The notes: a model not told the origin generated them from the sequence alone. A stretch of DNA of 64,000 bases from Dyadobacter linearis (GCF_907165045.1 NZ_CAJRAU010000001.1:1054001-1118000), one strand, 5' to 3'. Shown: positions 33,004 through 42,062, counted from the first letter of the stretch. Numbers and translations: made by a program.

Positions 33004-33777
33004 TTAATTCTCAAAGCGCATATGCTTCACGGATTCTCCCGAGCGCGCCAGTTCAGTCAGTGACTCAATGCCGATTTCTAAATGCTTTTTTACAAAATTG
33101 GTCGTCACTTTCTGGTCACTTTCCTCCGTTTTCACGCCCTCGGGAACAAGCGGATTGTCGGACACGAGCAGCAATGCACCGTGCGGGATCGAATTCGCAA
33201 AACCCACTATAAAAATTGTCGCCGTTTCCATATCGATCGCCATCGCACGGATCGCCCGCAGGTATTCTTTGAAGTCGTCGTCGTGCTCCCAGATCCGGCG
33301 GTTTGTGGTGTAAACCGTGCCCGTCCAATAGTCCATTTTTGCCTTTTTGATGCTAGCAGAAACAGTGCTTTGGAGCCGGAACGAGGGTAACGCAGGTATT
33401 TCTGGCGGCATGTAATCGTCGCTGGTACCTTCACCCCGGATCGCCGCAATAGGCAGGATCAGGTCGCCGATCTGCGTCTTTTTCAGCCCGCCGCATTTAC
33501 CCAGAAACAATACAGCTTTCGGGTTAATCGCTGACAGCAGATCCATTACAGTAGCCGCCATCGGGCTTCCCATTCCGAAATTGATGATCGTAATATCCTT
33601 GTGTGTAGCAGTTTGCATTGCTCGCCCCTGCCCTCTCACGGGTACGTCGAACTTCTCTGCAAACATGGTCACGTAGTTACCGAAATTTGTCAGGAGAATA
33701 TAGTTTCCAAACTCCCCCACCGGCGTGCCCGTGTAGCGCGGGAGCCAGTTTTCCACTATTTGCTCTTTGGTATTCAT
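33004..33777 (-). CDS. amn: AMP nucleosidase, short Bacteroidota form
   Basis: 257 residues, nucleoside phosphorylase fold. Key stretches are 'TIINFGMGSPMAATVMDLL', 'VLFLGKCGGL', 'AIDMETATIF' with the ribose-binding glutamate, and 'LLVSDNPLVPEGVKTEESD' with the base-binding aspartate. It cleaves AMP to adenine and ribose 5-phosphate. The form lacks the extra N-terminal domain of the E. coli enzyme, as is usual in this phylum. It is followed by the hemoglobin gene with almost no gap. Divergent from the HsdR-like gene by 51 bases. Confidence 0.9.
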   Translation of the reverse strand: MNTKEQIVENWLPRYTGTPVGEFGNYILLTNFGNYVTMFAEKFDVPVRGQGRAMQTATHKDITIINFGMGSPMAATVMDLLSAINPKAVLFLGKCGGLKKTQIGDLILPIAAIRGEGTSDDYMPPEIPALPSFRLQSTVSASIKKAKMDYWTGTVYTTNRRIWEHDDDFKEYLRAIRAMAIDMETATIFIVGFANSIPHGALLLVSDNPLVPEGVKTEESDQKVTTNFVKKHLEIGIESLTELARSGESVKHMRFEN

Positions 33778-33828
33778 GAAGTCAATGCGTTAATTGGCCA
33801 GGTTTGTTGTGATGCGTATCTTCGTTCT

Positions 33829-34278
33829 ATGGAATCTCTGAACCTTCCCGAATTTGCTTATAAAGTTAAGCAGGTTAACGGGAAACCGCATATTTTCGAC
33901 ATTATCCGAAGGAAATACGTCTCTCTGACGCCCGAAGAATGGGTACGCCAGCATTTTATCCATTTGCTGATTTCCCACTACGGCTACCCTAAATCGCTTT
34001 TCGCAGTCGAGACGGGATTGGTATATAATTCCCTTGCCAAAAGAAGCGATATTATGGTATTGTCTTCCAATTCGCTGCCATTCCTACTTATCGAATGCAA
34101 GGCGCCGTTTGTGCCGGTTACGGAAGCTACATTTGCGCAGATCAGTCGGTACAATTTCACCTTACAACCTCAATATCTTGCAGTTACCAATGGAATGAGC
34201 CACTACTGCTTTAAGGCGGTCAACGGCCAAATCGAGTTTATGGACGATTTTCCGGCTTATGGGATTAATAATATTTAG
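33829..34278 (+). CDS. Stand-alone HsdR N-terminal domain (PD-D/ExK nuclease-like) protein
   Basis: 149 residues from the ATG at 33829; a longer frame from 33601 lies antisense to the AMP nucleosidase gene and is rejected. It matches the N-terminal nuclease domain of type I restriction R subunits: D74 in 'KRSDIMVL' and E89-C90-K91 in 'LLIECKAP' make a PD-(D/E)xK active site. There is no helicase part and no hsdM or hsdS nearby. Such orphan domains are common in Bacteroidota, role unknown; repair or single-strand processing is possible. Confidence 0.85.
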   Translation: MESLNLPEFAYKVKQVNGKPHIFDIIRRKYVSLTPEEWVRQHFIHLLISHYGYPKSLFAVETGLVYNSLAKRSDIMVLSSNSLPFLLIECKAPFVPVTEATFAQISRYNFTLQPQYLAVTNGMSHYCFKAVNGQIEFMDDFPAYGINNI

Positions 34279-34315
34279 TCTGCCTGGTCACCAGAGGTTC
34301 GCAAAAAATAATCCA

Positions 34316-34352
34316 TTGTTGTCGGAAAAAGTTTATAGATAACTTACATTTG
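34316..34352 (+). promoter_or_regulatory. Probable Bacteroidota-type promoter
   Basis: A -7 box TACATTTG at 34345-34352 fits the TAnnTTTG consensus of this phylum. TTG triplets at 34316-34321 lie in the -33 region. The position would give a leader of about 30 bases before the ATG at 34389. Confidence 0.5.
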
Positions 34353-34388
34353 AGCAGTATATATCATTTAACTTAATATACAATTAAA

Positions 34389-35846
34389 ATGAAAACTTTA
34401 CTGACTGCTTTCATTCTAATTGTAGGCCTGAGCTTGGCTTCCGCACAACATAATGTTCCGCAACCTAAAAAACTGGATTTGAAAGGTATGATCACGGTGC
34501 ATATAAAGTCTGCGCCGGAATCCGGAAATATTCCTGTGAGCCTGAATACCTATCACAGCTTTCCCAAATCTGATGTCGATCATTTCCAAGATTCTCTAAC
34601 TGATAATAATGAACTCTACATGCATAGTCCGTTCAGGGCCACCGGAAAAATCTATGTGTCCATTGCAGATTCAACTTATGAACTGGTAGGCGCTCCCGGA
34701 GATACGATTAGTATCCTTGTATTAAACAATTTACAATCTGTTCAACAAAAACGATTGGTTGTATTTGAAGGAAAAAATAAGGAGATACAGCAGTACTACC
34801 AAGCCAAAACGCGGGTCATGGACGATCCGATTCAAGCTTGTATGAATGAAGGAATGAGCGCCAAAAGCTTGGCACCATTTAAGAAAATGATGGACGCGAC
34901 GTACCAGCAATACGACCAATTCTGGACCAACTATCAGAAAAATCACATACTGCCCGACTGGTTTAAGACCTATGAAAGCAACGAACTCAATTATTCCGAC
35001 GCCTGGCTGAGGGTATACATGGTCTGGTATCAGATTGAATATCAAAAGAAGAAGCAGGTGATTCCCGATTCTTATTATGACTTCAAAAAAAGGATTATGA
35101 TCAAAAATGAAGCTGCTATGTACGATTATCAGTACCTGCGATTTCTCAGGGAGGAAATGTTTTCACAACTGCGGCAGTCGAAACAAGAGATCTCTCTGGG
35201 AGGTTTTACCGAATTTGTACACAAAAAATTAGGAGAGAAACTTGGTCCGTTTGTCGAAATATGGGAACTAAGCGGTTCAGTTGACAATCCAAATTGGGTT
35301 GAAACGAAGTTTAACAGACCATTTCCGGCTCAATACCAATATCTTGTCGACTATATTAAGCTCCGCGCGAAGGACAATATCAAGGTGTTAAAATCCGGGG
35401 ATAAGGCACCCAATTTCGCATTGGTTGATTCAAATGATTCTCTGATCTCGTTGAGCCAATTCAAAGGTCAGGTCGTTTATCTAAGTTTCTGGTTCACGAC
35501 CTGCGGGGCGTGTGTTAAGGAAATCCCTTTTGAAAATAAGCTCGTCGAGCAGTTCAAAAACAGGCCGGTCAAGATCATCAGTATTTGTACCGGAACTCCG
35601 GGAGCGGCTGACGAACAGCAACTGCCAAAGTGGAAAGCGACTTCTAAAAGGTTTAATCTGAAAACCATAGACCTGTTCTCGAATTTTTCGTGGACATCGA
35701 CACTTCGAGAAAAATATCTGATCAGCGCATATCCACATTACGTACTGATTGGCGCGGACGGGAAGGTCATCGAAAATTTCGCCGAGCGTCCGAGCCAGAA
35801 TATTGCTGCGAAAATTGAAAAGGCAATCGCAAATGCCGGTAAATGA
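34389..35846 (+). CDS. TlpA-like periplasmic thiol-disulfide oxidoreductase
   Basis: 485 residues with a signal peptide of about 19 residues ('ILIVGLSLASAQ'). A long N-terminal region (about 20-330), mostly helical after a beta-rich start, is of the kind seen on Bacteroidota TlpA proteins. The C-terminal thioredoxin domain begins near 'APNFALVDSNDSLISLSQF', with the redox pair C372-G-A-C375. It probably reduces or rearranges disulfides, or serves cytochrome maturation, in the periplasm. Monocistronic, with a good promoter before it and a terminator after it. Confidence 0.88.
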   Translation: MKTLLTAFILIVGLSLASAQHNVPQPKKLDLKGMITVHIKSAPESGNIPVSLNTYHSFPKSDVDHFQDSLTDNNELYMHSPFRATGKIYVSIADSTYELVGAPGDTISILVLNNLQSVQQKRLVVFEGKNKEIQQYYQAKTRVMDDPIQACMNEGMSAKSLAPFKKMMDATYQQYDQFWTNYQKNHILPDWFKTYESNELNYSDAWLRVYMVWYQIEYQKKKQVIPDSYYDFKKRIMIKNEAAMYDYQYLRFLREEMFSQLRQSKQEISLGGFTEFVHKKLGEKLGPFVEIWELSGSVDNPNWVETKFNRPFPAQYQYLVDYIKLRAKDNIKVLKSGDKAPNFALVDSNDSLISLSQFKGQVVYLSFWFTTCGACVKEIPFENKLVEQFKNRPVKIISICTGTPGAADEQQLPKWKATSKRFNLKTIDLFSNFSWTSTLREKYLISAYPHYVLIGADGKVIENFAERPSQNIAAKIEKAIANAGK

Positions 35847-35866
35847 ACATCGGCTATCAAACAAAT

Positions 35867-35893
35867 AAAGCCTGCCACAAACGGACAGGCTTT
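35867..35893. terminator. Bidirectional terminator
   Basis: AAAGCCTG (35867-35874) pairs with CAGGCTTT (35886-35893) across an 11-base loop, between the TlpA-like gene (+) and the YceI gene (-). Confidence 0.75.
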
Positions 35894-35918
35894 AAAGCAA
35901 TCTATTAGCCATGAAAAA

Positions 35919-36539
35919 TTATTTCCCGGCAACCAATTTCACGTCGATTGTAAAATCGTCATTGATCATCTTGTCGCCAAGGTTTTCGAAGAATGACTTC
36001 GAGTTGTATTTAATGTCATATTTCGAGCGGTCAACTACCAGTTTACCAGTTGCTTCAGTTCCGGCAGCTGTTGTTTTAACTGTTACAGGAAAAGTAGCAG
36101 GTTTGGTAATTCCTTTGATCGTCAAATCGCCGGTTACGTCGTAAACACCAGCTGATTTTGCAGTCGCTTTCGTCACTACAAAAGTAGCATTAGGATGTTT
36201 TGCAACCGAGAAAAAATCGTCAGATTTCAAGTGACCGATTAATTTATCATTGTATTCTTTGTCAGTAAGGTCTGTACAAGTAATGCTGTTCAGGTCAGCA
36301 ACGAATTTTCCGCCGGTCAATTTTGCGCCGTCCATCGTGATCGTTCCTTCTTTCAATGCGATTTTGCCTGTGTGCTCGCCCGTTACTTTTTTACCAACCC
36401 ATGTTAACTCACTTTTAGCGGGGTTTACTTTCAAATTTGTGGCTTTCTTGCCATCCTCAGCCGAAACTGATACAGAAACAAAAGCAGCTACTGCCAGAGA
36501 TGCGAAGAAAAATTTAACGGATTTCATTGTAGTTTTCAT
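35919..36539 (-). CDS. YceI-family periplasmic protein
   Basis: 206 residues, signal peptide to about residue 27 ('FFFASLAVAAFVSVSVSA'). The mature part is a YceI lipocalin-like barrel: 'KSELTWVGKKVTGEHTG', 'GGKFVADLNSITCTDL', 'HLKSDDFFSVAKHPNATF' and 'VTGDLTIKGITKPATF'. The family binds isoprenoid or amide ligands and responds to stress; the exact role is unknown. It follows the MarR gene on the same strand after a 48-base gap, so MarR may control both. Confidence 0.9.
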   Translation of the reverse strand: MKTTMKSVKFFFASLAVAAFVSVSVSAEDGKKATNLKVNPAKSELTWVGKKVTGEHTGKIALKEGTITMDGAKLTGGKFVADLNSITCTDLTDKEYNDKLIGHLKSDDFFSVAKHPNATFVVTKATAKSAGVYDVTGDLTIKGITKPATFPVTVKTTAAGTEATGKLVVDRSKYDIKYNSKSFFENLGDKMINDDFTIDVKLVAGK

Positions 36540-36587
36540 TTTAAATTGAACTGTTAATTATAATTATGGTAATAAGAGTGAAAATTA

Positions 36588-37043
36588 TCATTCAGCTTCC
36601 CGAACCTTGTCAAGCAACGCGCTGATCAGGTCAGCTTCTTCGGGTGTTATAATGTTAAAACGGTCTTCCCACTGGTCTACATGAGGATCCAGCTCCGCAA
36701 GCAATTGCAAACCTTCTTCCGTGATCACGACGTCGACCGCGCGTCTGTCATTCGGGCAGGAAGTTCTTTTCGCCAGGTTTTTCGCCAGCAGTTTGTCTAC
36801 CAGCCTGGAAGTATTGGAATTCCTGTCGAGCATTCTCTCAGTAATATCACTTACCTTGATCGGCACGGTTTGCTGACCGCGCAAAATGCGAAGTACATTG
36901 TATTGCTGGGGTGTAATGTCATGCCCCTTAAAAAATTCCAATTGTTTGTATTCCAGCCAGTTGGTCGTATAAATCAGGTTCAGTGCCAGCCGCTGGTACG
37001 GGCTCCGAAATTTTTTTTGTTTTATATCAGTTTCAATGGACAT
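36588..37043 (-). CDS. MarR-family transcriptional regulator
   Basis: 151 residues from the ATG at 37043; the longer frame to 37082 would overlap the operator-like repeats. A winged helix fills the middle: 'GHDITPQQYNVLRILRG', 'ISDITERMLDRNSNTSRLV' type recognition helix, and the MarR wing 'PNDRRAVDVVITEEGLQLL'. Terminal helices form the dimer interface. Two ATGT-N4-ACAT inverted repeats lie 28-55 bases upstream of the start, as expected for autorepression. The next gene downstream encodes a YceI protein, a common MarR target in this phylum. Confidence 0.9.
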   Translation of the reverse strand: MSIETDIKQKKFRSPYQRLALNLIYTTNWLEYKQLEFFKGHDITPQQYNVLRILRGQQTVPIKVSDITERMLDRNSNTSRLVDKLLAKNLAKRTSCPNDRRAVDVVITEEGLQLLAELDPHVDQWEDRFNIITPEEADLISALLDKVREAE

Positions 37044-37069
37044 GGTGTCTGCTATGAATGTAAATAAAT

Positions 37070-37098
37070 AATGTATGTACATTTAATGTAGTAACATC
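37070..37098. promoter_or_regulatory. Twin inverted repeats upstream of marR
   Basis: ATGT-N4-ACAT occurs twice, at 37071-37082 and 37086-37097, with centres 15 bases apart. Both extend by a shared A on the left. They sit in the 91-base gap between the divergent marR-type gene and the Maf gene and are likely operator half-sites for the regulator. Confidence 0.5.
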
Positions 37099-37134
37099 TA
37101 TTAGTGAAATGATAGTTCCTGCTTTGATAAAAAA

Positions 37135-37713
37135 ATGATTAATCTTCGAAAACCGCTCATCCTCGCCTCCAATTCACCCAGAAGAAAACAATTGCTGACA
37201 GATTCCGGGTTTGCATTTACTATCGATGTGAAGCCAACAGACGAAAGTTTTCCGGCTGATCTGCCCGCCAAAGACGTGGCCGCATACATCTGCGAACAGA
37301 AAGCCGCAGTTTTCGTCGACGATTCAATGGGAAAAATCATATTGACAGCGGATACAGTTGTAATCGCCGAAAACCGCATTCTTGGTAAACCGGCCGACGC
37401 CGCGGAAGCTTTTGAAATGCTGAGATTGATGTCCGGAAAAACACACGATGTGGTTACCGCTGTGACGATCCTGACGGACGGGCAAATGGAAACGATCTCA
37501 GATACGGCCACGGTTTATTTCCGCGAGCTGGCGGATTCGGAAATATCGTACTATATTGAACAATGTAAACCTTTTGACAAAGCCGGCGCGTACGGCGTGC
37601 AGGAATGGATCGGAATGACCGGCATTGAGCGCATTGAAGGATCGTTTTATACGATCATGGGTCTGCCTGTTCATATTGTTTACCAGAAATTAAAGCCCTT
37701 TTTCCGGGATTAA
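37135..37713 (+). CDS. maf: Maf-family nucleoside triphosphate pyrophosphatase
   Basis: 192 residues. Opens with 'LILASNSPRRKQLL', the S-x-R-R nucleotide-binding motif, followed by 'DVKPTDESFP' and 'TADTVVIAENRILGKP' with the catalytic aspartate. 'YDKAGAY'-type motif appears as 'FDKAGAYGVQ'. It hydrolyses dTTP, UTP or modified pyrimidine triphosphates to monophosphates in the cytosol. Full length. The next gene, an amylase-family enzyme, begins 9 bases later, so they are cotranscribed. Confidence 0.93.
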   Translation: MINLRKPLILASNSPRRKQLLTDSGFAFTIDVKPTDESFPADLPAKDVAAYICEQKAAVFVDDSMGKIILTADTVVIAENRILGKPADAAEAFEMLRLMSGKTHDVVTAVTILTDGQMETISDTATVYFRELADSEISYYIEQCKPFDKAGAYGVQEWIGMTGIERIEGSFYTIMGLPVHIVYQKLKPFFRD

Positions 37714-37722
37714 AAGTTTACA

Positions 37723-39261
37723 ATGATCGCTGACAAATCGAAATTGATTCCCCGGGTTTGTTACGAAATCTTCGTCCGCTCCTTCTGTGATTCCAATGGG
37801 GACGGGATCGGCGACCTCAAAGGGATTATTTCCAAGCTCGACTATCTGGCCGATCTGGGCATTGAGGCGATCTGGCTCACACCCGTTCACCCCTCACCGA
37901 GCTACCACAAATATGATGTTGTCGATTATTTTGGCATTGAACCTGAATATGGTACGATATATGATTTCCGCAGACTGTTGTACGAGGCACACAAACGGAA
38001 GATCGAGATTTACCTTGATCTGATCGTAAATCACACGAGTACGCTGCATCCGTGGTTTACAGAAGCCCGCAAAAGTGCAGATAACCGTTTCCGCGAATTT
38101 TACTGGTGGATGACGCCGCCGCAAATTGAGACTTTGGGGCTTGCAGAACGCGAAACTTCGGATGATTCGCAGGTGGTGTATCCCTGGCACGATAACCAGG
38201 AAGATCAGGAAAAATATTACGGGCTGTTTTATGTAGGAATGCCCGATCTCAACTACCATTCCCCTGCATTGCGCACGGAGCTGGAAAAGATCATCGATTT
38301 CTGGCTGGTGGAAATTGGCGTGGACGGTTTCAGACTGGATGCAGCGCGACATATTTATCCGGAATGGGAGAAACAGCATAGTCTTGAATTCTGGGACTTC
38401 TTTGCGGGATTGATCAAAAAAAGCAACCCGAATGCATTTACAGTGGGGGAAGTTTGGGCTGAAACAGAAGAAGTTGCACCTTACTTCAATCACCTCGACG
38501 CTACCTTTCATTTCGACCTCAGTTTTGCATTGCAACGCATTCTGATAAGTGAACGGGACGAAAATCTGGTCGAAAAGCTGCTTGAAAGCTACACGCTTTT
38601 TGCCCAATATAACCCGCATTTTATAGACGCTATCATGCTCACCAACCACGATCAGGAGCGGATTGGAAGTGTGGTTGAGAACCATCAAGAAAAGATTAAA
38701 CTGGCTGCCAGCATGCTGCTTACATTGCCTGGCCAGGTTTACATTTATTACGGGGAAGAAATAGGAATGTTGGGTTCCAAACCCGATCCACACATTCGGG
38801 AACCATTTTTGTGGTCTGATAATGAGGAAGATACCAAGGAAATCACCCACTGGATCGACGCGAAATTCACTACTACCAAAACCGTCAAGCCGCTTTCGAG
38901 GCAAACCGGCGATCCGCATTCTATCTATTGTCACTACCGATCGCTGATCCATTTACGCAAAAAACAGCCGGCGCTGGGTCAGATTTTCGAACCGAATCTG
39001 GCCTCTGTCAACCTGTATGACGATCAGCTGATGGCGTTTCTGCGGACACACGAATCCAGCCCGCTGCTGGTTATTCATAACCTGAGTGGCTTGAAAAAGC
39101 AGATTACGCTGCCGGGCATATTAAGCGACTTTCGCCATGTAATCTTCTCCAATGATCCTGGAATTTTTGGTCAATTCACGGGTGGAAATCTGAGCGCCTA
39201 TTCATCGCTCATTTTGGCGGCAAATCCAGAGCAAGCCGATTCTCCGCTTATCGGACAGTAG
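37723..39261 (+). CDS. GH13 alpha-amylase family enzyme (trehalose synthase / alpha-glucosidase-like)
   Basis: 512 residues, no signal peptide, so cytosolic. The (beta/alpha)8 barrel holds nucleophile D206 in 'DGFRLDAARH', acid/base E243 in 'TVGEVWAE', and D310 in 'LTNHDQERI'. The early 'YEIFVRSFCDSNGDGIGDL' and 'IVNHTS' are GH13 conserved regions, with a small C-terminal beta domain. The sequence 'GDGIGDLKGI' is typical of the oligo-glucosidase and trehalose synthase subfamilies. It follows the Maf gene by 9 bases. Which alpha-glucoside it acts on cannot be told. Confidence 0.9.
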   Translation: MIADKSKLIPRVCYEIFVRSFCDSNGDGIGDLKGIISKLDYLADLGIEAIWLTPVHPSPSYHKYDVVDYFGIEPEYGTIYDFRRLLYEAHKRKIEIYLDLIVNHTSTLHPWFTEARKSADNRFREFYWWMTPPQIETLGLAERETSDDSQVVYPWHDNQEDQEKYYGLFYVGMPDLNYHSPALRTELEKIIDFWLVEIGVDGFRLDAARHIYPEWEKQHSLEFWDFFAGLIKKSNPNAFTVGEVWAETEEVAPYFNHLDATFHFDLSFALQRILISERDENLVEKLLESYTLFAQYNPHFIDAIMLTNHDQERIGSVVENHQEKIKLAASMLLTLPGQVYIYYGEEIGMLGSKPDPHIREPFLWSDNEEDTKEITHWIDAKFTTTKTVKPLSRQTGDPHSIYCHYRSLIHLRKKQPALGQIFEPNLASVNLYDDQLMAFLRTHESSPLLVIHNLSGLKKQITLPGILSDFRHVIFSNDPGIFGQFTGGNLSAYSSLILAANPEQADSPLIGQ

Positions 39262-39322
39262 TTGCAGTGACGCAAACCCCTTTTTAAACAGATCCCATTT
39301 AACCGCACATTCATTTTTGTAT

Positions 39323-40333
39323 ATGAAAATTGCTTCCCGACTGCTTCTGCCTGCATTGCTCATTACCCAACTTGCATTTGCCCAAAAGAACTATCCCACA
39401 ATGGGAAAGGTGATTTATGAGGATCCGTCTTTTGAAAAACTGATTGCAAAAGACGCGAAAATTGAAGTGCTGGCCTCGGGTTTCGAATGGTCGGAAGGGC
39501 CGGTTTGGGTCAAGGAAGGCGGATTTTTGCTGTTTTCGGATGTTCCAAAAAACAGGGTTTATAAGTGGGATGAAAAAGATGGACTTTCTACTTTTCTGGA
39601 ACCGTCGGGCTATACCGGCAAAGGTATTTACAGCGACGAACCCGGCAGCAACGGATTGATCATAGACAGCAAAGGAAGATTGGTTTCCTGCGAGCACGGA
39701 GACAGGAGAATATCTGCGATGCCGCTTAATGTAGGAGGAAAAGTGACGCTGGCGGGCAATTTCGAGGGAAAACGTTTTAATAGTCCAAACGATATTACGG
39801 AGCATACAAACGGCAGCTACTACTTCACAGACCCGCCCTATGGAATGAATAAGAAACACGCCGATCCGACTCGGGAAATCGCACAGTTCGGTGTTTACAG
39901 AATTGCCAAAGATGGAAAGATAACGCAGGAAATAGCAGACCTGACCAGACCGAACGGACTAGCATTTTCACCCGACGGCAAAACTTTATACGTAGCGCAG
40001 TCGGATCCTGAAAAAGCGATTATCATGTCCTATCCTGTGGATGCGACCGGAAAAATTGGGACAGGCAAACTGGTATACGACGCGACGCCGATGTTGAAAG
40101 CCGGGAAAGCCGGACTTCCTGACGGATTGAAAGTAGATAAAGACGGCAATCTCTGGTCGTCGGGACCAGGCGGAATGCTGATCCTGACCCCGGCAGGAAA
40201 ACTCCTAGGACGCATTGAAATGAACGAACTTACCTCTAACTGCACCTGGGGAAATGACGGTTCAACACTTTATATGACCGTTGACGGGTACGTTTGCAGG
40301 ATCAAAACGCAGACAAAAGGTGCTGGCTGGTAA
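39323..40333 (+). CDS. Secreted SMP-30/gluconolactonase-family protein
   Basis: 336 residues from the ATG at 39323, which starts a signal peptide ('LLLPALLITQLAFAQ'); a TTG six bases earlier is ignored. Six-bladed propeller of the SMP-30/gluconolaconase/LRE type: 'EWSEGPVWVKEGGFLLFSD', with metal-binding glutamate, 'PNDITEHTNGSYYFTDP' and 'RPNGLAFSPDGKTLYV'. It would hydrolyse a sugar lactone in the periplasm, using calcium or zinc. The stop is directly followed by the end of a minus-strand gene. Confidence 0.9.
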   Translation: MKIASRLLLPALLITQLAFAQKNYPTMGKVIYEDPSFEKLIAKDAKIEVLASGFEWSEGPVWVKEGGFLLFSDVPKNRVYKWDEKDGLSTFLEPSGYTGKGIYSDEPGSNGLIIDSKGRLVSCEHGDRRISAMPLNVGGKVTLAGNFEGKRFNSPNDITEHTNGSYYFTDPPYGMNKKHADPTREIAQFGVYRIAKDGKITQEIADLTRPNGLAFSPDGKTLYVAQSDPEKAIIMSYPVDATGKIGTGKLVYDATPMLKAGKAGLPDGLKVDKDGNLWSSGPGGMLILTPAGKLLGRIEMNELTSNCTWGNDGSTLYMTVDGYVCRIKTQTKGAGW

Positions 40334-40834
40334 TTATTTGTCAACCCGGCGCACTGACCTTAAAGTGTTCTCCACCTGCGATTTTACCACGGGCCAGTTG
40401 TTCTTTCCGTTGCGATAAATATTGGTATAAGCTTTATAAAGCACTTTTTCATCATCCTGAATACGATCGAGCTCGTTCGAAATCACTTCTCTTGAAGATG
40501 ATTTTGCCGTTTTGTATTCATTGATCAGCACATCATATCTTCTTTCCAGAATGTCCAGCTCATACAAAACCAGGTCGCCTACCTTATCCATTTCCTCATA
40601 TTGCGCCAGCAGGTTTCCGTCGGAGGCGCGCACATTTGTGTCGGTTGCTTTGCTGTAATCCCGGCGGTAAGTCTCATCGGACGAACTGGAATTTGAACTT
40701 CGGTACCTGTCTGAATCGGTGTCGTAGCTGGTTGTTCCGTGGCGCTGGTCATACCTTTTTTGCAGCGTGGAAGAGCACGATAACTGAATGAGTGCCAATG
40801 CAGTTACGTACAGGATAATTTGTGCTTTTTTCAC
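40334..40834 (-). CDS. Hypothetical lipoprotein, helical
   Basis: 166 residues. Signal with a lipobox ending at the cysteine in 'LALIQLSC' (about residue 20). A serine-, arginine- and aspartate-rich linker ('YRSSNSSSSDETY') leads to a long helical domain with heptad-like hydrophobic spacing ('DLVLYELDILERRYDVLI'). No family recognised. It lies 11 bases downstream of the barrel-protein gene on the same strand, so the two form an envelope operon. Confidence 0.7.
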   Translation of the reverse strand: MKKAQIILYVTALALIQLSCSSTLQKRYDQRHGTTSYDTDSDRYRSSNSSSSDETYRRDYSKATDTNVRASDGNLLAQYEEMDKVGDLVLYELDILERRYDVLINEYKTAKSSSREVISNELDRIQDDEKVLYKAYTNIYRNGKNNWPVVKSQVENTLRSVRRVDK

Positions 40835-40845
40835 TTGAATGCTGA

Positions 40846-41364
40846 TTAAAAGTTATGTCTTAGCCCAACGCTAAGGGTAGGATTAAAGTAGAATATTTTG
40901 GGAATTAATTCAAGGTATCCCCCGCCTTCTACGAAAAACGAAGCCGGTTTGCGGGCGAAAAAGAATTCCAGTCCAACTGTACCCGACGGGCCCAGGGAAA
41001 TATTGGTAGTATGCACTTCCTTGATATTACGGTTTGGATAATATCTTCTCGAATTCACCTGCACACCTGGCCCGGCGTATGCCGATATCCGCTCGTTCAG
41101 AAGTGGCACGTACCATTCGTAGGAAGCATTGAACATAATCCCGACACTGCCCAGATCATCGTTGCTCACTTTGTAGTTCTGCTTATCTTTAAAAAGACCG
41201 ATATACGTACCCACACTAATATCCAGTGCATTTCTTTCGCCATATTTCCTGATACTTACCCCGATCGGCTCGCCCACCTCAACACCGAATGCCCAATCCT
41301 GGGTTTGTGAAAATGCGGTGGTGGCAGAAAGAAAAAGGATGGATAGCAGAAGTAGCGTTTTCAT
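40846..41364 (-). CDS. Small outer membrane beta-barrel protein
   Basis: 172 residues from the ATG at 41364, giving a signal peptide 'LLLLSILFLSATTAFSQ'. About eight amphipathic strands follow ('DWAFGVEVGEPIGVSIRKY', 'MFNASYEWYVPLLNERISAY', 'GTVGLEFFF'), ending 'PTLSVGLRHNF' with a terminal phenylalanine as used by the Bam machine. This resembles OmpA/OmpX-like eight-stranded barrels. Function is unknown. First gene of a two-gene unit with the lipoprotein gene. Confidence 0.75.
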   Translation of the reverse strand: MKTLLLLSILFLSATTAFSQTQDWAFGVEVGEPIGVSIRKYGERNALDISVGTYIGLFKDKQNYKVSNDDLGSVGIMFNASYEWYVPLLNERISAYAGPGVQVNSRRYYPNRNIKEVHTTNISLGPSGTVGLEFFFARKPASFFVEGGGYLELIPKIFYFNPTLSVGLRHNF

Positions 41365-41558
41365 ATTCGCAAGCATGATTTCAGTTATTACTTTACTTTA
41401 AAAGTTAAAACAGAACAAAAACAGTGCCATGTACGGGCGGTTGCAGACACATTTTCCAGTGAATCAAATTAGGTTGGCGGTTTTGGTTAGAGACCATTTT
41501 CTTTCTAATATTGAGCCTCATTTGAGTATCCAGCCGTATTTAACCAACACCTGCACAC

Positions 41559-42062
41559 GTGGCCGAAGTAAGAAAGAGTCAGATTTTTAATGCAAAAGAT
41601 TTAATCGCTTATTTTCTTGTTGCAGGCACCGGGGCAGTTATTCAGTTAGTTTCCAGCAGTTTAATTCAGGATTGGTTCGGTATTTCGTGGAGCGATTCCA
41701 TTGTCCCTTCTTATCTCGTTGGGCTAATCTGGGGATTTATCCTCACCAAACTTTTCGCATTCGACGCGCGCCGCAGTAACCAGACGCGACGCGAAATGGT
41801 GAAGTTTTTTATGGTCGCAACCTTCTCTTTAATTGTAACAAAACTAGGCGCCGACATTTCGTATTATGTAGTGACGAATACGCTCGGCTTTGATATTTAC
41901 CAGGCAAAACTACCTTTCGGTAAAAAAGAGGCGAATATCACCGAAATGGCGTGTTATATTTTCGGTCAGGGATGCAGCTTTGTGAGTAACTACATTCTTC
42001 ACAAAACCTTCACATTCAAGAGCACAGGTTTTTATGATCGCCTGAAAGTGTTGATCAAATAA
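41559..42062 (+). CDS. GtrA-like membrane protein
   Basis: 167 residues from a GTG start. Four hydrophobic segments (about 13-33, 46-65, 80-106 and 130-152) in the pattern of GtrA proteins, which assist transfer of lipid-linked sugars across the membrane. The ending 'VSNYILHKTFTFK' is the usual GtrA C-terminal motif. No glycosyltransferase lies next to it here. It converges with the thiolase gene. Confidence 0.75.
   Translation: MAEVRKSQIFNAKDLIAYFLVAGTGAVIQLVSSSLIQDWFGISWSDSIVPSYLVGLIWGFILTKLFAFDARRSNQTRREMVKFFMVATFSLIVTKLGADISYYVVTNTLGFDIYQAKLPFGKKEANITEMACYIFGQGCSFVSNYILHKTFTFKSTGFYDRLKVLIK

Noticed and set aside
33601..33828. 76-residue extension of the HsdR-like protein
   Set aside because: It is antisense to the start of the AMP nucleosidase gene; the domain begins at 33829.
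37894..38952. 352-residue open frame on the minus strand
   Set aside because: It is fully antisense to the amylase-family gene with intact catalytic residues, and its translation has no recognisable domain.
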